A stretch of DNA of 64,000 bases from CAZVWJ01 sp964631325 (GTDB taxonomy: Bacteria > T1Sed10-126). Every line of letters starts with the position of its first letter. Position 1 is the first letter of the stretch. This document shows, one piece after another, positions 26,504 through 34,337 of this stretch. The translations under genes were made by a program, and so were the position numbers. The notes under the pieces were generated by a model, which saw nothing but the letters and a program-made list of their open reading frames with translations, had not been told where the DNA came from and did no database searches. Where the stretch lies: NCBI GenBank assembly GCA_964631325.1, contig CAZVWJ010000003.1:1-64000 (forward strand). Reading direction: 5' to 3'.

Positions 26504-27325
26504 TCATTGGTTTTTAAAAATTACCCGGTCAATTGGATGAATTTGTAAATCTGAGAGCCCTTGAAGCAAATTAACTCTCTCCAGTTCGTCCCAGTGGTTT
26601 AAGAGGACAGTTTTTTGTGGTTCGACAAATTTTGCCAGCCGCGGATAATAATTTCCAATTAGATTTTGCGTTTCCTTAAAAGGGTTTTTCCCACCGGTAA
26701 AAGCGGGCTGATGTCTGACAATTTCAATCCAACCAAACAGGTGTGACTGGAACTTTCGCAGCGTTTTACGCTGGGCTCCCGTCAGTTTCACCGGTGATTT
26801 AGAGAGAAGGATTGCTTTTGCTCGCCGCTGGCTGTTCACCCAGAATTCTCCGGAAATCGCCGCCCGGTTGTGCCAGGTGGTTTTTTTCTTCTGTTTGAAT
26901 TTTATCTGTGGTGGTGTATCCAGGTTAATTGATTTAAAGCTTGGCATGGTCTTTCTAAGTTGCTTTTTTTTAGCCTGTGAGAGATTTTTAAGCGTCTTTT
27001 TCATATTTTTTCGCATTTGTTCGTAACGGACGTTCAAATGAGCCGCAACCCGGCGCAGGGCGGGTTCAGTAATTTTAATAGCTTTATTTTTCTGGAGTAG
27101 ATAAAGTGCTGCCGGAGAAGTGTCTGCCTGGAAAAGCATTGTTTGCCCCCTGTTACCCCGGGAAATTTGTATTTTTAAGTTTTGAGATCCCAGCCAGAGA
27201 GCAATAGTGTCCCCGGGTTTTTGAGTGTATTCGAAAAAAGCGGTTTTTGCTAAAACATTTACTGGTAAAAAAGCAAAGTTAACCAGCGCTAACAGACACA
27301 TACAGACCAAAAGTTTATTTTTCAT
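26504..27325 (-). CDS. Secreted protein of unknown function within the rnpA-yidC interval
   Basis: A 273-residue basic protein with a signal peptide (MKNKLLVCMCLLALVNFAFL, cleavage near VLA-KT), so periplasmic. The mature part begins with a beta-rich stretch of about 60 residues (YTQKPGDTIALWLGSQNLKI), then a Lys-rich helical segment (MRKNMKKTLKNLSQAKKK), then a second mixed part. It faintly recalls DUF4412-type periplasmic proteins; I do not assign a family. The start is ATG 27325 after GGTGATT; the TTG/GTG codons further upstream are part of that site. It lies between tRNA-Ser and yidC, where no such gene is normally found. Confidence 0.65.
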   Translation of the reverse strand: MKNKLLVCMCLLALVNFAFLPVNVLAKTAFFEYTQKPGDTIALWLGSQNLKIQISRGNRGQTMLFQADTSPAALYLLQKNKAIKITEPALRRVAAHLNVRYEQMRKNMKKTLKNLSQAKKKQLRKTMPSFKSINLDTPPQIKFKQKKKTTWHNRAAISGEFWVNSQRRAKAILLSKSPVKLTGAQRKTLRKFQSHLFGWIEIVRHQPAFTGGKNPFKETQNLIGNYYPRLAKFVEPQKTVLLNHWDELERVNLLQGLSDLQIHPIDRVIFKNQ

Positions 27326-27371
27326 AAAATCAATCACCAATTAAAAAGTAAAGTAGTAATTCCTCTATAAG

Positions 27372-27460
27372 CGGAGGGGGAGGGATTCGAACCCTCGATG
27401 CCCGCAAGGGCATACCGCATTTCGAGTGCGGCGCCTTCAACCGGACTCGGCCACCCCTCC
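27372..27460 (-). tRNA. tRNA-Ser (anticodon CGA)
   Basis: An 89-nt cloverleaf: acceptor GGAGGGG pairs with CCCCTCC, T-arm GAGGG-TTCGAAT-CCCTC, and the anticodon stem CCGCA/TGCGG around the loop CTCGAAA. The long variable arm (about TATGCCCTTGCGGGCAT) is the class II feature of tRNA-Ser. CGA reads UCG codons. The discriminator is G; CCA is not encoded. Confidence 0.95.
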
Positions 27461-27474
27461 GGTAAAAATTGCTA

Positions 27475-27696
27475 TTAAGTATCTTCTTCGGGAACTGGAT
27501 CCCAGCCGCTGCCGCCCAGAGGGTGACAGTGAAGAATTCTTTTAATTGCCAGGTAGCTTCCCCTGATCAAGCCAAAACGTTTAATGGCCTGCTGTGTGTA
27601 TTCGGAGCACGTTGGGTGAAAACGGCAGTGGGCCCCCAGCCACGGGGAAAGGAATTTTTGATAAAAGCTAATCAATAGGTTTATTGTTTTTTTCAA
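27475..27696 (-). CDS. yidD: Membrane protein insertion efficiency factor YidD
   Basis: A 73-residue amphipathic YidD: 'LLISFYQKFLSPWLGAHCRF', 'HPTCSEYTQQAIKRFG' and 'CHPLGGSGWDPVP' carry the invariant cysteines. It assists YidC-dependent insertion at the inner membrane. The start is TTG at 27696 inside the rnpA end (29-bp overlap), so translation is coupled. Confidence 0.95.
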   Translation of the reverse strand: MKKTINLLISFYQKFLSPWLGAHCRFHPTCSEYTQQAIKRFGLIRGSYLAIKRILHCHPLGGSGWDPVPEEDT

Positions 27697-28030
27697 TTAG
27701 CTTGGCCTCCTTCAGTAAACGCCGAAGGTCTTCATCAAAATCCTGCCGTTTTAGTTCCGGCTCAGCTTTTCGGGTGGCTACAAATACCAGAGTCCAGCCT
27801 TCCCGTATATCTGGTAAAAATCGACGAAAACTTTCTTTCATCAGGCGCTTGATTCTGTTTCGGTCCGTTGCCTGTGGTTCAGTTTTCGTGGAAACTACAA
27901 AAGCCGCCCGGGTGAGACCAGCTTCAGTGGTCCCCCGGAGTAAATGTGTATACTCACCACCGAAAAATTCACCGGTATCAAATATTTCCTGGATCTTCTG
28001 GCTGGATTTCAGACGCCTGTTTTTTGGCAG
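27668..28030 (-). CDS. rnpA: Ribonuclease P protein component, apparent CTG start
   Basis: Protein subunit of RNase P, which trims tRNA 5' ends. The 120-residue frame has the N-terminal 'LPKNRRLKSSQKIQEIF', the RNR motif in 'TDRNRIKRLMKESFRRFLPD', and 'WTLVFVATRKAEP'. No ATG, GTG or TTG lies in frame between the ybaB stop (TGA 28043-28045) and the conserved N-terminus; only CTG at 28030 or 28036 is available. The frame is also in phase with ybaB across that TGA. Reinitiation at CUG after ybaB is the likeliest reading; no Shine-Dalgarno is visible. rpmH, normally just upstream, is missing. Confidence 0.88.
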   Translation of the reverse strand: MPKNRRLKSSQKIQEIFDTGEFFGGEYTHLLRGTTEAGLTRAAFVVSTKTEPQATDRNRIKRLMKESFRRFLPDIREGWTLVFVATRKAEPELKRQDFDEDLRRLLKEAKLIEKNNKPID

Positions 28031-28042
28031 TGACAGGGGAGA

Positions 28043-28363
28043 TCAGCCCAGCAAACTATCTAATCCTCCCATTCCACCACCGGGACCCATTCCATCAAGT
28101 AGCTCTTCTTTTTCTTTTTCGGCTTTTTCAGCTCCAGTCTGGATGGCGCTAAGAACCATATCCTCCAGCATTTCAACCTCATCGGGGTCAACTACTTCCG
28201 GGTCTATGTCAATTTCCTTGACCGTGCCTTTGCCATCCACTACAGCCGAGACCATACCACCGCCGGCCTGACCGGAAAATTCTTTTTCCTCCAGCTCATC
28301 TTGGGCTTCCTGAAATTTTTTCTGCATATCCTGTGCCTGTTTCAGAAGTTGCTGCATATCCAT
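28043..28363 (-). CDS. ybaB: YbaB/EbfC nucleoid-associated protein
   Basis: A 106-residue dimeric DNA-binding protein. The 'MQQLLKQAQDMQKKFQEAQD' helix, 'GMVSAVVDGKGTVKEIDIDP' and the C-terminal helix 'MLEDMVLSAIQTGAEKAEKE' are typical. A GGAGA site precedes the ATG. It follows dnaX, as in most bacteria, but recR does not follow; rnpA does, in the same frame after one TGA. Confidence 0.93.
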   Translation of the reverse strand: MDMQQLLKQAQDMQKKFQEAQDELEEKEFSGQAGGGMVSAVVDGKGTVKEIDIDPEVVDPDEVEMLEDMVLSAIQTGAEKAEKEKEELLDGMGPGGGMGGLDSLLG

Positions 28364-28500
28364 AATTTATCTTCTCCTCTCAACAAAAAAATTAGAAGTT
28401 AATTAAATATTCTCTTAATTTTAAGTTTATAACCCTGACTTTATGATAATTTTTTGAATCTAAAACCGCAACAAATAAAAACCAGAACCACAAAATAAAT

Positions 28501-28635
28501 CTCCTCTCCCCTGGTGGAAGAGGATTAAGGTGAGGGGGAAACCCGCTTTTTCATCCCCGTTTGTATCTTCCCCTCTTTTTTCCCTCTCTCTGACTCTCTC
28601 CCACCAGGGGAGAGAGGATAGGTGATTAGTTACTG
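28501..28635. repeat. Spacer repeat R4 between dnaX and ybaB
   Basis: Two opposed halves: CTCCTCTCCCCTGGTGGAAG with GATTAAGGTGAGGGGGAA, then CCCTCTCTCTGACTCTCTCC with CACCAGGGGAGAGAGGAT and AGGTGATTAG. The 28364-28731 gap holds nothing else obvious apart from an AT-rich stretch that could carry a ybaB promoter. Confidence 0.65.
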
Positions 28636-28731
28636 CCGGGTTAGGCCCTGGGACGCTTGCCACTTCTCACGTGATTTTACGTTTCCGGCAATGACAAAAG
28701 TATTTTGAAGTTCTAACCTGTATTCGATGAA

Positions 28732-30453
28732 TTAATCAGGTGAGGATTTATTTATTTTTTGAACAGATTCGGATTCTACGTCAAAAATTTCTTTTGCCTG
28801 ATTGAGCAGACGGTCATCTTCCTCTTTTTCATTTTGTGATGAGTTTTTTTGATTTTCTTTTGTCCGATCCTCTCTTTCATTTTGCTGGGCCCGGACTTTT
28901 ATTTCTACTTCACAATCCTGACCGGTTTTCTCCTGAATAGCATCCTTTACTTTATCTTTATATTTTTCTTTTTGCAGTTGTTCAACGTGATTTTTCCAGC
29001 CCTCCGTGAACCAGATTTGGATGGTGTTGTCCTTTTCGGTTACGCGGATACTGTTGCGGAGATAAGCCTGTGCAGGATTTGGCACCGCCTTTAAGATTTG
29101 TTCCCACTCGGGTATTACCTCTTTTTTTGTTTTTTCCTGTTTCTGCTCGGGAACTTTCTTTTGTTTTTTTCCCTCAGTTTCTTTCTCAGTGGTGTCTCTG
29201 GCTATTTTTTTGGATTTTTTTTGGTCGGACCGGCTGCTTTCAGGTTGAGATTTCGTTTTTTTCGGAGCAGTTTCCGGACTTTTAGCTGTCGCTGAAGTTT
29301 CTTCCAATTTCTCCAGTTGATCAACTATTTCGGCCAGGTTGTAACGAGGCCGGCCCCGAACGATCTTTATAAAGGTGATTTCAGTTAATTGAAGTTGAAA
29401 ACGGCTGTATTTTTGAAGTTTTGAATGAAGTTCCAGCAGTTCTTCAAAAGACCAGCTTAGTTCAGTTGGAGTAAAGTCACTGGTTACTTCCTTTAATTCG
29501 GGCAGTATTTCCCCGGGAACCGAACGCCCCAGAAATGATTCTCCTTCCTCTGTTTCTGCCAGCAAAAGACAATTACGAAACATCTCTGCCAGGTCACTGA
29601 CCAGGGCCATCAGGTCATTACCGGCGTTAATATGTTCGTGCAGGAAGGAGAGAATTTTTTCTTCGTCTGATTGGTTGATTGCCTTTAAAATTTCAATCAA
29701 TTTATCATATGGAGCCAGCCCCCAGGTCTCACTCACTAATTCCTGGGTGATTTTTTCTTCACCGGCCCCGGTAAAATTGATCATCTGGTCAAGAATGCTC
29801 TGGGCATCCCTGAGACTCCCACCGGCAAATTTAGCAATCAGAAACAGGGCTTCGGGTTCGGCGGGGATTTCTTCTTCCTTGCATATTTTTTTAAGACAGT
29901 CTGCAATGGTTTGTTGAGGTATAAGTCTAAAATCAAAACGTTGACAGCGGCTGAGAATCGTATCGGGTACTTTGTCCACTTCCGTGGTTGCAAAAATAAA
30001 TATGACATGATCGGGCGGTTCTTCAAGGGTTTTTAGTAAAGCATTAAAAGCCGATCGAGAGAGCATGTGAACTTCGTCAATAATATATACTTTTTTATCA
30101 TTATGGGCAGGAGCGTATTGAACGTTTTCCCGTAGATTACGGATTTGGTCGACGCTGTTGTTGGATGCACCGTCAATTTCGATTACGTCAACGTCTCGAT
30201 CCTCGTTAATTTGCTGGCAGGACTGACACTCGTTACAGGGTTCGACGCTTTTTTCTTCAGAACAATTTACTGCCTTGGCCAGCAGTCGAGCCGTGGTGGT
30301 TTTACCAATTCCCCGGGGACCGCTGAAAATATAAGCGTGCCCGATCCGATCGTTTTCCAAACTCCGGATCAGGGTTTTTACAATATGCTGCTGACCCAGA
30401 ACTTCGCTGAAAGTTTTGGGCCGATATTTGCGAGCCAGGACACGATAAGGCAT
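28732..30453 (-). CDS. dnaX: DNA polymerase III tau (and possibly gamma) subunit
   Basis: Clamp-loader ATPase. The 573 residues start at 'MPYRVLARKYRPKTFSEVLG'; Walker A is 'FSGPRGIGKTTTAR', the zinc site 'CSEEKSVEPCNECQSCQ', DExx box 'YIIDEVHML', SRC motif 'ILSRCQRFDF'. After domain III (to about residue 370) comes a Lys/Glu/Gln-rich linker and a tau-specific C-terminal domain. Near residues 411-416 the mRNA has an A8 run and, three bases on, an A7 run; slipping one base either way reaches a stop within about a dozen codons. ATG 30453 matches the family N-terminus; ATG 30465 is an alternative. Confidence 0.95.
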   Translation of the reverse strand: MPYRVLARKYRPKTFSEVLGQQHIVKTLIRSLENDRIGHAYIFSGPRGIGKTTTARLLAKAVNCSEEKSVEPCNECQSCQQINEDRDVDVIEIDGASNNSVDQIRNLRENVQYAPAHNDKKVYIIDEVHMLSRSAFNALLKTLEEPPDHVIFIFATTEVDKVPDTILSRCQRFDFRLIPQQTIADCLKKICKEEEIPAEPEALFLIAKFAGGSLRDAQSILDQMINFTGAGEEKITQELVSETWGLAPYDKLIEILKAINQSDEEKILSFLHEHINAGNDLMALVSDLAEMFRNCLLLAETEEGESFLGRSVPGEILPELKEVTSDFTPTELSWSFEELLELHSKLQKYSRFQLQLTEITFIKIVRGRPRYNLAEIVDQLEKLEETSATAKSPETAPKKTKSQPESSRSDQKKSKKIARDTTEKETEGKKQKKVPEQKQEKTKKEVIPEWEQILKAVPNPAQAYLRNSIRVTEKDNTIQIWFTEGWKNHVEQLQKEKYKDKVKDAIQEKTGQDCEVEIKVRAQQNEREDRTKENQKNSSQNEKEEDDRLLNQAKEIFDVESESVQKINKSSPD

Positions 30454-30483
30454 GACTAACCACATTTTATCAGGATAAAATAA

Positions 30484-30754
30484 CAGGCGTGCAGTCCGAA
30501 GTTGGGTAACGGCTGGAGTAAGCCATACTTTACCTTTCCGTTCGGGCCAAGACCCCCTGCAACATCCGGGAAACTCCTTACCGCTGCTCCCTCCCGGGCC
30601 TGACGGGGTTCGGAGCGCCAGGATCTGCAGGGCTCAGCCGTCGTCACAGTCCGGTAAGGCGGTCTTATCCACCATTATTCGCGTTCGGACGGTCGGTTCC
30701 GCATAAGCGGTTTTCGGATCCAGGGAACCGCTAACTCCCCACCCAGCACGCCAT
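30484..30754 (-). ncRNA. ffs: Signal recognition particle RNA, large bacterial (Bacillus) type
   Basis: The minus strand carries the SRP helix-8 signature: CCCCGTCAGGCCCGG and GGGAGCAGCGGTAAGG. The 5' region GTGCTGGGTGGGGAGTTAGC matches the Alu domain of large-type SRP RNA. Ends pair through GGCGTGC / GCACGCC (30746-30752 with 30486-30492), giving about 270 nt. This is much larger than the 4.5S form of Proteobacteria. It lies directly upstream of dnaX, a position also seen in Bacillota. Exact ends are estimated. Confidence 0.92.
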
Positions 30755-30898
30755 GTGTATATTTTTTGTTAAAATTGTTAAAAATTCAGTATAGAATCAC
30801 TGTTTGACGGATTCTTTCTTCACTACAGTACGATTATATCTTAATGGAATGGAATTAAAATATTTGTGAAGATAGCAATAATATCGGGAAAAGAATAG

Positions 30899-30973
30899 CG
30901 CGCCCGGGAGGATTTGAACCCCCGGCCTACGGCTCCGCAAGCCGCCGCTCTATCCGGACTGAGCTACGGGCGC
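30899..30973 (-). tRNA. tRNA-Arg (anticodon GCG)
   Basis: A 75-nt cloverleaf: acceptor GCGCCCG/CGGGCGC, D-arm GCTC...GAGC with A20, anticodon stem GCGGC/GCCGT with loop TTGCGGA (anticodon GCG), 5-nt variable loop, and T-arm GGGGG-TTCAAAT-CCTCC. C35 and A20 are Arg identity bases. GCG would read CGC and CGU directly; most bacteria use ACG modified to inosine. CCA is not encoded. Confidence 0.9.
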
Positions 30974-31122
30974 ATTAATAAATACAAATAGAGAGAACTA
31001 AAGGTACGGTGGCTTTTTGAGCTTCCATTTAATAATATATTAAGTGTGAGTTATTTCCAGTTATTTTTCAGAAATTATGAATAAAGAAACTGTGTTATTT
31101 TCAAATTCAGGAGGCGATGTTA

Positions 31123-32082
31123 GTGAACCGGATAGGTATTTTGACCAGTGGTGGAGATGCGCCGGGGATGAACCCGGCGATTCGTAGTGCTGTTCGGACA
31201 GCAATATCAAAAGGAATGGATGTTATAGGTTTTCATCGTGGTTTTGATGGTTTGATCAACCAGGAATACCGTCAGTTAGATGTTAGAATGGTCGGTGGTA
31301 TTTTAGAAGAAGGGGGAACTATTCTTCGAACTATGCGTTGCCCGGAATTTAAACAGGAATCCGGGCTAAAAAAGGCCGCTCAAAATTTAGATCAGCTTGG
31401 CATAGAAGGGATGATAATTATTGGGGGGGATGGTTCATTTCGAGGAGGAATAGACCTGGGGGAGTATTGGAATGGCCAGATCGTTGGAGTCCCGGCCAGT
31501 ATTGACAACGATATCGGCGGAACTGATATGTGTATAGGTTTTGACAGCGCAGTGAACACGGCTCTGGAATCCGTGGATCGTATCCGGGACACTGCAACTT
31601 CCCACGAAAGGCTGTTTATTATCGAAGTAATGGGCCGCTCTTCCGGACATATTGCCCTGTCGGTTGGGTTAGCTGGAGGCGTGGAGGAAATACTTATTCC
31701 GGAGCGAGAATACCGGGTTGAAAATATTGTTGGCCGTGTGCACGAAGCTCGAAGCAAAGGAAAACTTCATTACATAATCGTGCTCGCCGAAGGGGCCGGG
31801 AAAGGATTCCGGCTGGCTGATAAACTCAAGGATAAAAGCGGGATGGAGACCAGGGTGGCTGTCCTGGGCCATATTCAACGAGGAGGAACCCCGAGTGCTT
31901 ATGATCGAATCATTTCCGCTAAAATGGGAAATTATGCCGTGCGCACTCTGCTGGATGGAAAAACCGGAATATGCGCTGGCATCCATTCAGGCCGTCGTAA
32001 TCTAACACCCCTGGAAGAAGCTGTCCAGGGCAAAGGATTAAGCAAGGAAAACGAAGCCATCTCACAAACTTTATCCATTTAA
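31123..32082 (+). CDS. pfkA: ATP-dependent 6-phosphofructokinase
   Basis: Glycolytic enzyme making fructose 1,6-bisphosphate. The 319 residues start 'MNRIGILTSGGDAPGMN'. The nucleotide site 'IIGGDGSFRGG' has GGDGS, the ATP-type form, rather than the PPi-type GGDD. The catalytic loop 'VPASIDNDIGGTDMCIGFDS' and 'VLGHIQRGGTPSAYDR' are intact. The Shine-Dalgarno AGGAGG at 31108 fits GTG 31123 (9-base spacing) better than ATG 31117 (3 bases). A glycosyltransferase-like gene follows after 16 bp, probably in the same transcript. Confidence 0.95.
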   Translation: MNRIGILTSGGDAPGMNPAIRSAVRTAISKGMDVIGFHRGFDGLINQEYRQLDVRMVGGILEEGGTILRTMRCPEFKQESGLKKAAQNLDQLGIEGMIIIGGDGSFRGGIDLGEYWNGQIVGVPASIDNDIGGTDMCIGFDSAVNTALESVDRIRDTATSHERLFIIEVMGRSSGHIALSVGLAGGVEEILIPEREYRVENIVGRVHEARSKGKLHYIIVLAEGAGKGFRLADKLKDKSGMETRVAVLGHIQRGGTPSAYDRIISAKMGNYAVRTLLDGKTGICAGIHSGRRNLTPLEEAVQGKGLSKENEAISQTLSI

Positions 32083-32098
32083 CTGGAGTGGATTAATT

Positions 32099-33304
32099 AT
32101 GAGCGCACCAATTGCTTTTATCGTGCCAACCTTTTGGGGACCCCCGAGGGAGAGTTTCTACGAGGACACTGACCAGATTTATGATCATCCAATTCCGATT
32201 GACGAAGAGGGTTGCCTGGGAAGATTCCTGCAGTCACTGCAGGAAGTTAATGGTGATTTTGACGTTGTTCTTTCCAGCGCCTCCTCAAGTTCAAAGTGGG
32301 AAGAGGAAGTAGATAGTAGAATTAGGAAGGAAATCGAGGAAAACGCCGGTGATTACGGCTGTTACCTGTTTAGCTACGAGAGCGCGGAAAAATTGAAGAA
32401 TTATCTGCAGGAAAACGCTGACGAGGAATTACTGGAGCCAATTTCAATGTATGGCTATTCCGAAGTCCGTAATATGTCTATTATTGCCGCTCATATTCTC
32501 GGGTATGAAGCAATAATTTCAAGTGACGATGACGTGGTGTTCGATGACCCGGATTACCTCCACAAGGCCCGGGAATATCTGAACACTGAAGTGGAAGAAA
32601 CCGGTGAACGAGCCCGGGTGGTCTGTGGCCCATATTACACCGAAGACGGAACTGTTAACTATGCCAGCCGGCCGCCCGACTGGATGGCCTACTGGAATAA
32701 TTCCGAGGCAATGAATGAGGCGTTTGATCAATATATTTTTGGAGAACCACGGTTGAAAGAGTCCTCTTACGTGGTAATGGGTAATATTGTTCTCCACAGG
32801 GACTTTTTCACCCGCGTTCCCCTGGATCCGGGTTGTCACCGGGGGGAGGATATGGACTGGCTGATAAATTCCCGCGCCTTTGGAGAGCGGTTTTACATGG
32901 ACCGGGATCTGCGGGTTCAGCATCAACCCCCGCCGCGTGGTTTTCCTCTCTGGAAACTTGTGCGACTGGATATTGAAAGGTTTATCTACGACCGAAAGAA
33001 AGTCCGGCAGATGGAGGAAAAGCTGGATATTCCCGCTTCCTATTTTGAACCATGGCCGGGCGCATTTTTAAAACCGGACCTGGAGGAGCGGATTTTTCGG
33101 ACTAATATGATGCTCTCCCAGGAGTATATGATTGAGGAGGATAAAGAAGCCGCCCGGGGTTGTATGGAGAACATATTTTATGGTAAATTTGAATACGATC
33201 CTGGTGATCCGCTGGGAGAGCTTCAACAGTTTCAGAACCGCTGGGAACGGTTGATGGATTTTATCGATGAACACCGTTCGGAGCTAAAAGAGCTAATTTA
33301 TTGA
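32099..33304 (+). CDS. Glycosyltransferase-like protein (GT-A fold)
   Basis: A 401-residue, very acidic cytoplasmic protein. 'IAFIVPTFWGPP' at the N-terminus, 'YSEVRNMSIIAAHILGYEAI' and 'ISSDDDVVFDDPDYL' (about residues 137-155) match a GT-A Rossmann part with a DxD-type metal motif. 'HRGEDMDWLINSRAFGERF' and 'VQHQPPP' resemble the acceptor-side ED motif and trailing His of GT2-like enzymes. The last 120 residues are helical. Donor and acceptor are unknown; the link to pfkA may mean sugar storage or compatible-solute synthesis, which is inference. Confidence 0.6.
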   Translation: MSAPIAFIVPTFWGPPRESFYEDTDQIYDHPIPIDEEGCLGRFLQSLQEVNGDFDVVLSSASSSSKWEEEVDSRIRKEIEENAGDYGCYLFSYESAEKLKNYLQENADEELLEPISMYGYSEVRNMSIIAAHILGYEAIISSDDDVVFDDPDYLHKAREYLNTEVEETGERARVVCGPYYTEDGTVNYASRPPDWMAYWNNSEAMNEAFDQYIFGEPRLKESSYVVMGNIVLHRDFFTRVPLDPGCHRGEDMDWLINSRAFGERFYMDRDLRVQHQPPPRGFPLWKLVRLDIERFIYDRKKVRQMEEKLDIPASYFEPWPGAFLKPDLEERIFRTNMMLSQEYMIEEDKEAARGCMENIFYGKFEYDPGDPLGELQQFQNRWERLMDFIDEHRSELKELIY

Positions 33305-33313
33305 CTTTTCTTT

Positions 33314-33344
33314 CTTACTTTTCTTTTACGAGAAGAAAAGTAAG
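33314..33344. terminator. 12-bp hairpin after the glycosyltransferase-like gene
   Basis: Arms CTTACTTTTCTT (33314-33325) and AAGAAAAGTAAG (33333-33344) pair perfectly around a 7-base loop, 10 bp after the stop. They are pyrimidine/purine biased. It is probably the end of the pfkA transcript, though no T-tract follows on this strand. Confidence 0.5.
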
Positions 33345-33459
33345 CAAAAGAAACCTGTTGTGGGTAAAGCAGTTGGTCGAAAGGTTATTGTTAATCAATC
33401 AGGTTTTTTGATCCAATCTTTTTCTCGTAAAAAAAGATTGACCCGAGGAGGGGAGAAGA

Positions 33460-34032
33460 GTGTTTTCCTTAAAGTTCAGGATTTTACTTGTTTTTTTATT
33501 GGGGGTTTTGTTTTTATTTGGCTGTCAGAGTCAGGAGGAAGCAATAAAAATAACGCCGAAAGGAGGTGCAAACATGGAAATAACTTCCAGTGTATTCAAG
33601 GAACAGCAGTCTATTCCGTCCAAATACACCTGTGACGGGGCCGACGTCTCCCCACCGTTGTCAATCAACGGAGTGCCGGATTCAGCCGAGACGCTTGCTT
33701 TAGTTGCTGATGATCCGGATGCGCCCGGCGGCACGTTTGTTCACTGGGGGATCTGGAACCTTCCCGCTTCTACGGGAAAAATACCGGCAAAAGTACCACA
33801 GGAGAAGAGTGTGGCCAGTCTTGGCTCGGCCGTCCAGGGCAAGAATGATTTTGGTGAATACGGTTATCGAGGTCCGTGTCCGCCCGGCGGCGAACACCGT
33901 TACCAGTTTCACCTGTATGCCGTGGACAGGAAAATTGATCTTTCCGCGGGAGCTTCCAAAAATGACCTGCTGAAAGCAATTAAGGGATCAGTTGTGGCTG
34001 AAACTGAACTGACCGGTCTCTATAGCCGTTAA
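33460..34032 (+). CDS. YbhB/YbcL-family (PEBP-like) lipoprotein
   Basis: A 190-residue protein of the phosphatidylethanolamine-binding/RKIP-like family. The lipoprotein signal peptide ends in 'LLGVLFLFGCQSQ' (Cys23). Family motifs: 'YTCDGADVSPPLSINGVPDS', 'ALVADDPDAPGGTFVHWGIW', 'GYRGPCPPGGEHRYQFHLYA'. The ligand pocket residues are all present. The bacterial function is not established. The start GTG 33460 follows GAGGGGAG. Being anchored outside the cytoplasm is less common for this family. Confidence 0.9.
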   Translation: MFSLKFRILLVFLLGVLFLFGCQSQEEAIKITPKGGANMEITSSVFKEQQSIPSKYTCDGADVSPPLSINGVPDSAETLALVADDPDAPGGTFVHWGIWNLPASTGKIPAKVPQEKSVASLGSAVQGKNDFGEYGYRGPCPPGGEHRYQFHLYAVDRKIDLSAGASKNDLLKAIKGSVVAETELTGLYSR

Positions 34033-34090
34033 TTAGCGCTTCCTGAGATAAAAATAAAGCCCGGCCGGGAGACCAGATTAATACTTATGA

Positions 34091-34225
34091 TTCCCTCCAA
34101 AAACTCTTTTCCCTCGATGGGGGAAGGCCTGTGGCACGTACGCGTTATTTAGATGGGGGTGAAAACAGGTTTATAACGGTCTTCCGGGATTTAAAATCTG
34201 GGTTAAAGACCTTTTTAGAGTAGAC
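34091..34225. repeat. Spacer repeat R5 upstream of the rhomboid gene
   Basis: On the opposite strand this shares a long stretch with R8 at 47375-47520 (CCATCTAAATAACGCGTACG, then CACAGGCCTT and CCCCATCGAGGG). The ends are AT-rich and roughly complementary. The rest of the 34033-34337 gap is AT-rich leader. Confidence 0.6.
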
Positions 34226-34337
34226 TCACTCATAGAAAGAACAACCAAGTTTAGTATATTCCTGTATACTTACGCTGTGATTTCTCCATTAAAATTGGTT
34301 AGTGGTATATTTAATCTAAGATTGGGTAGTGGTGTTA

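Noticed and set aside
27684..28271. Long plus-strand open frame opposite rnpA and ybaB
   Set aside because: It is the antisense of two well-conserved genes, has Ser/Arg-rich low-complexity composition and no ribosome-binding site.
28030..28363. UGA recoding as a general feature, making YbaB-RnpA a routine fusion
   Set aside because: UGA ends other genes here (AbiEi, ybaB itself, recR and others), so the standard code applies; read-through at this one site remains only a possibility.
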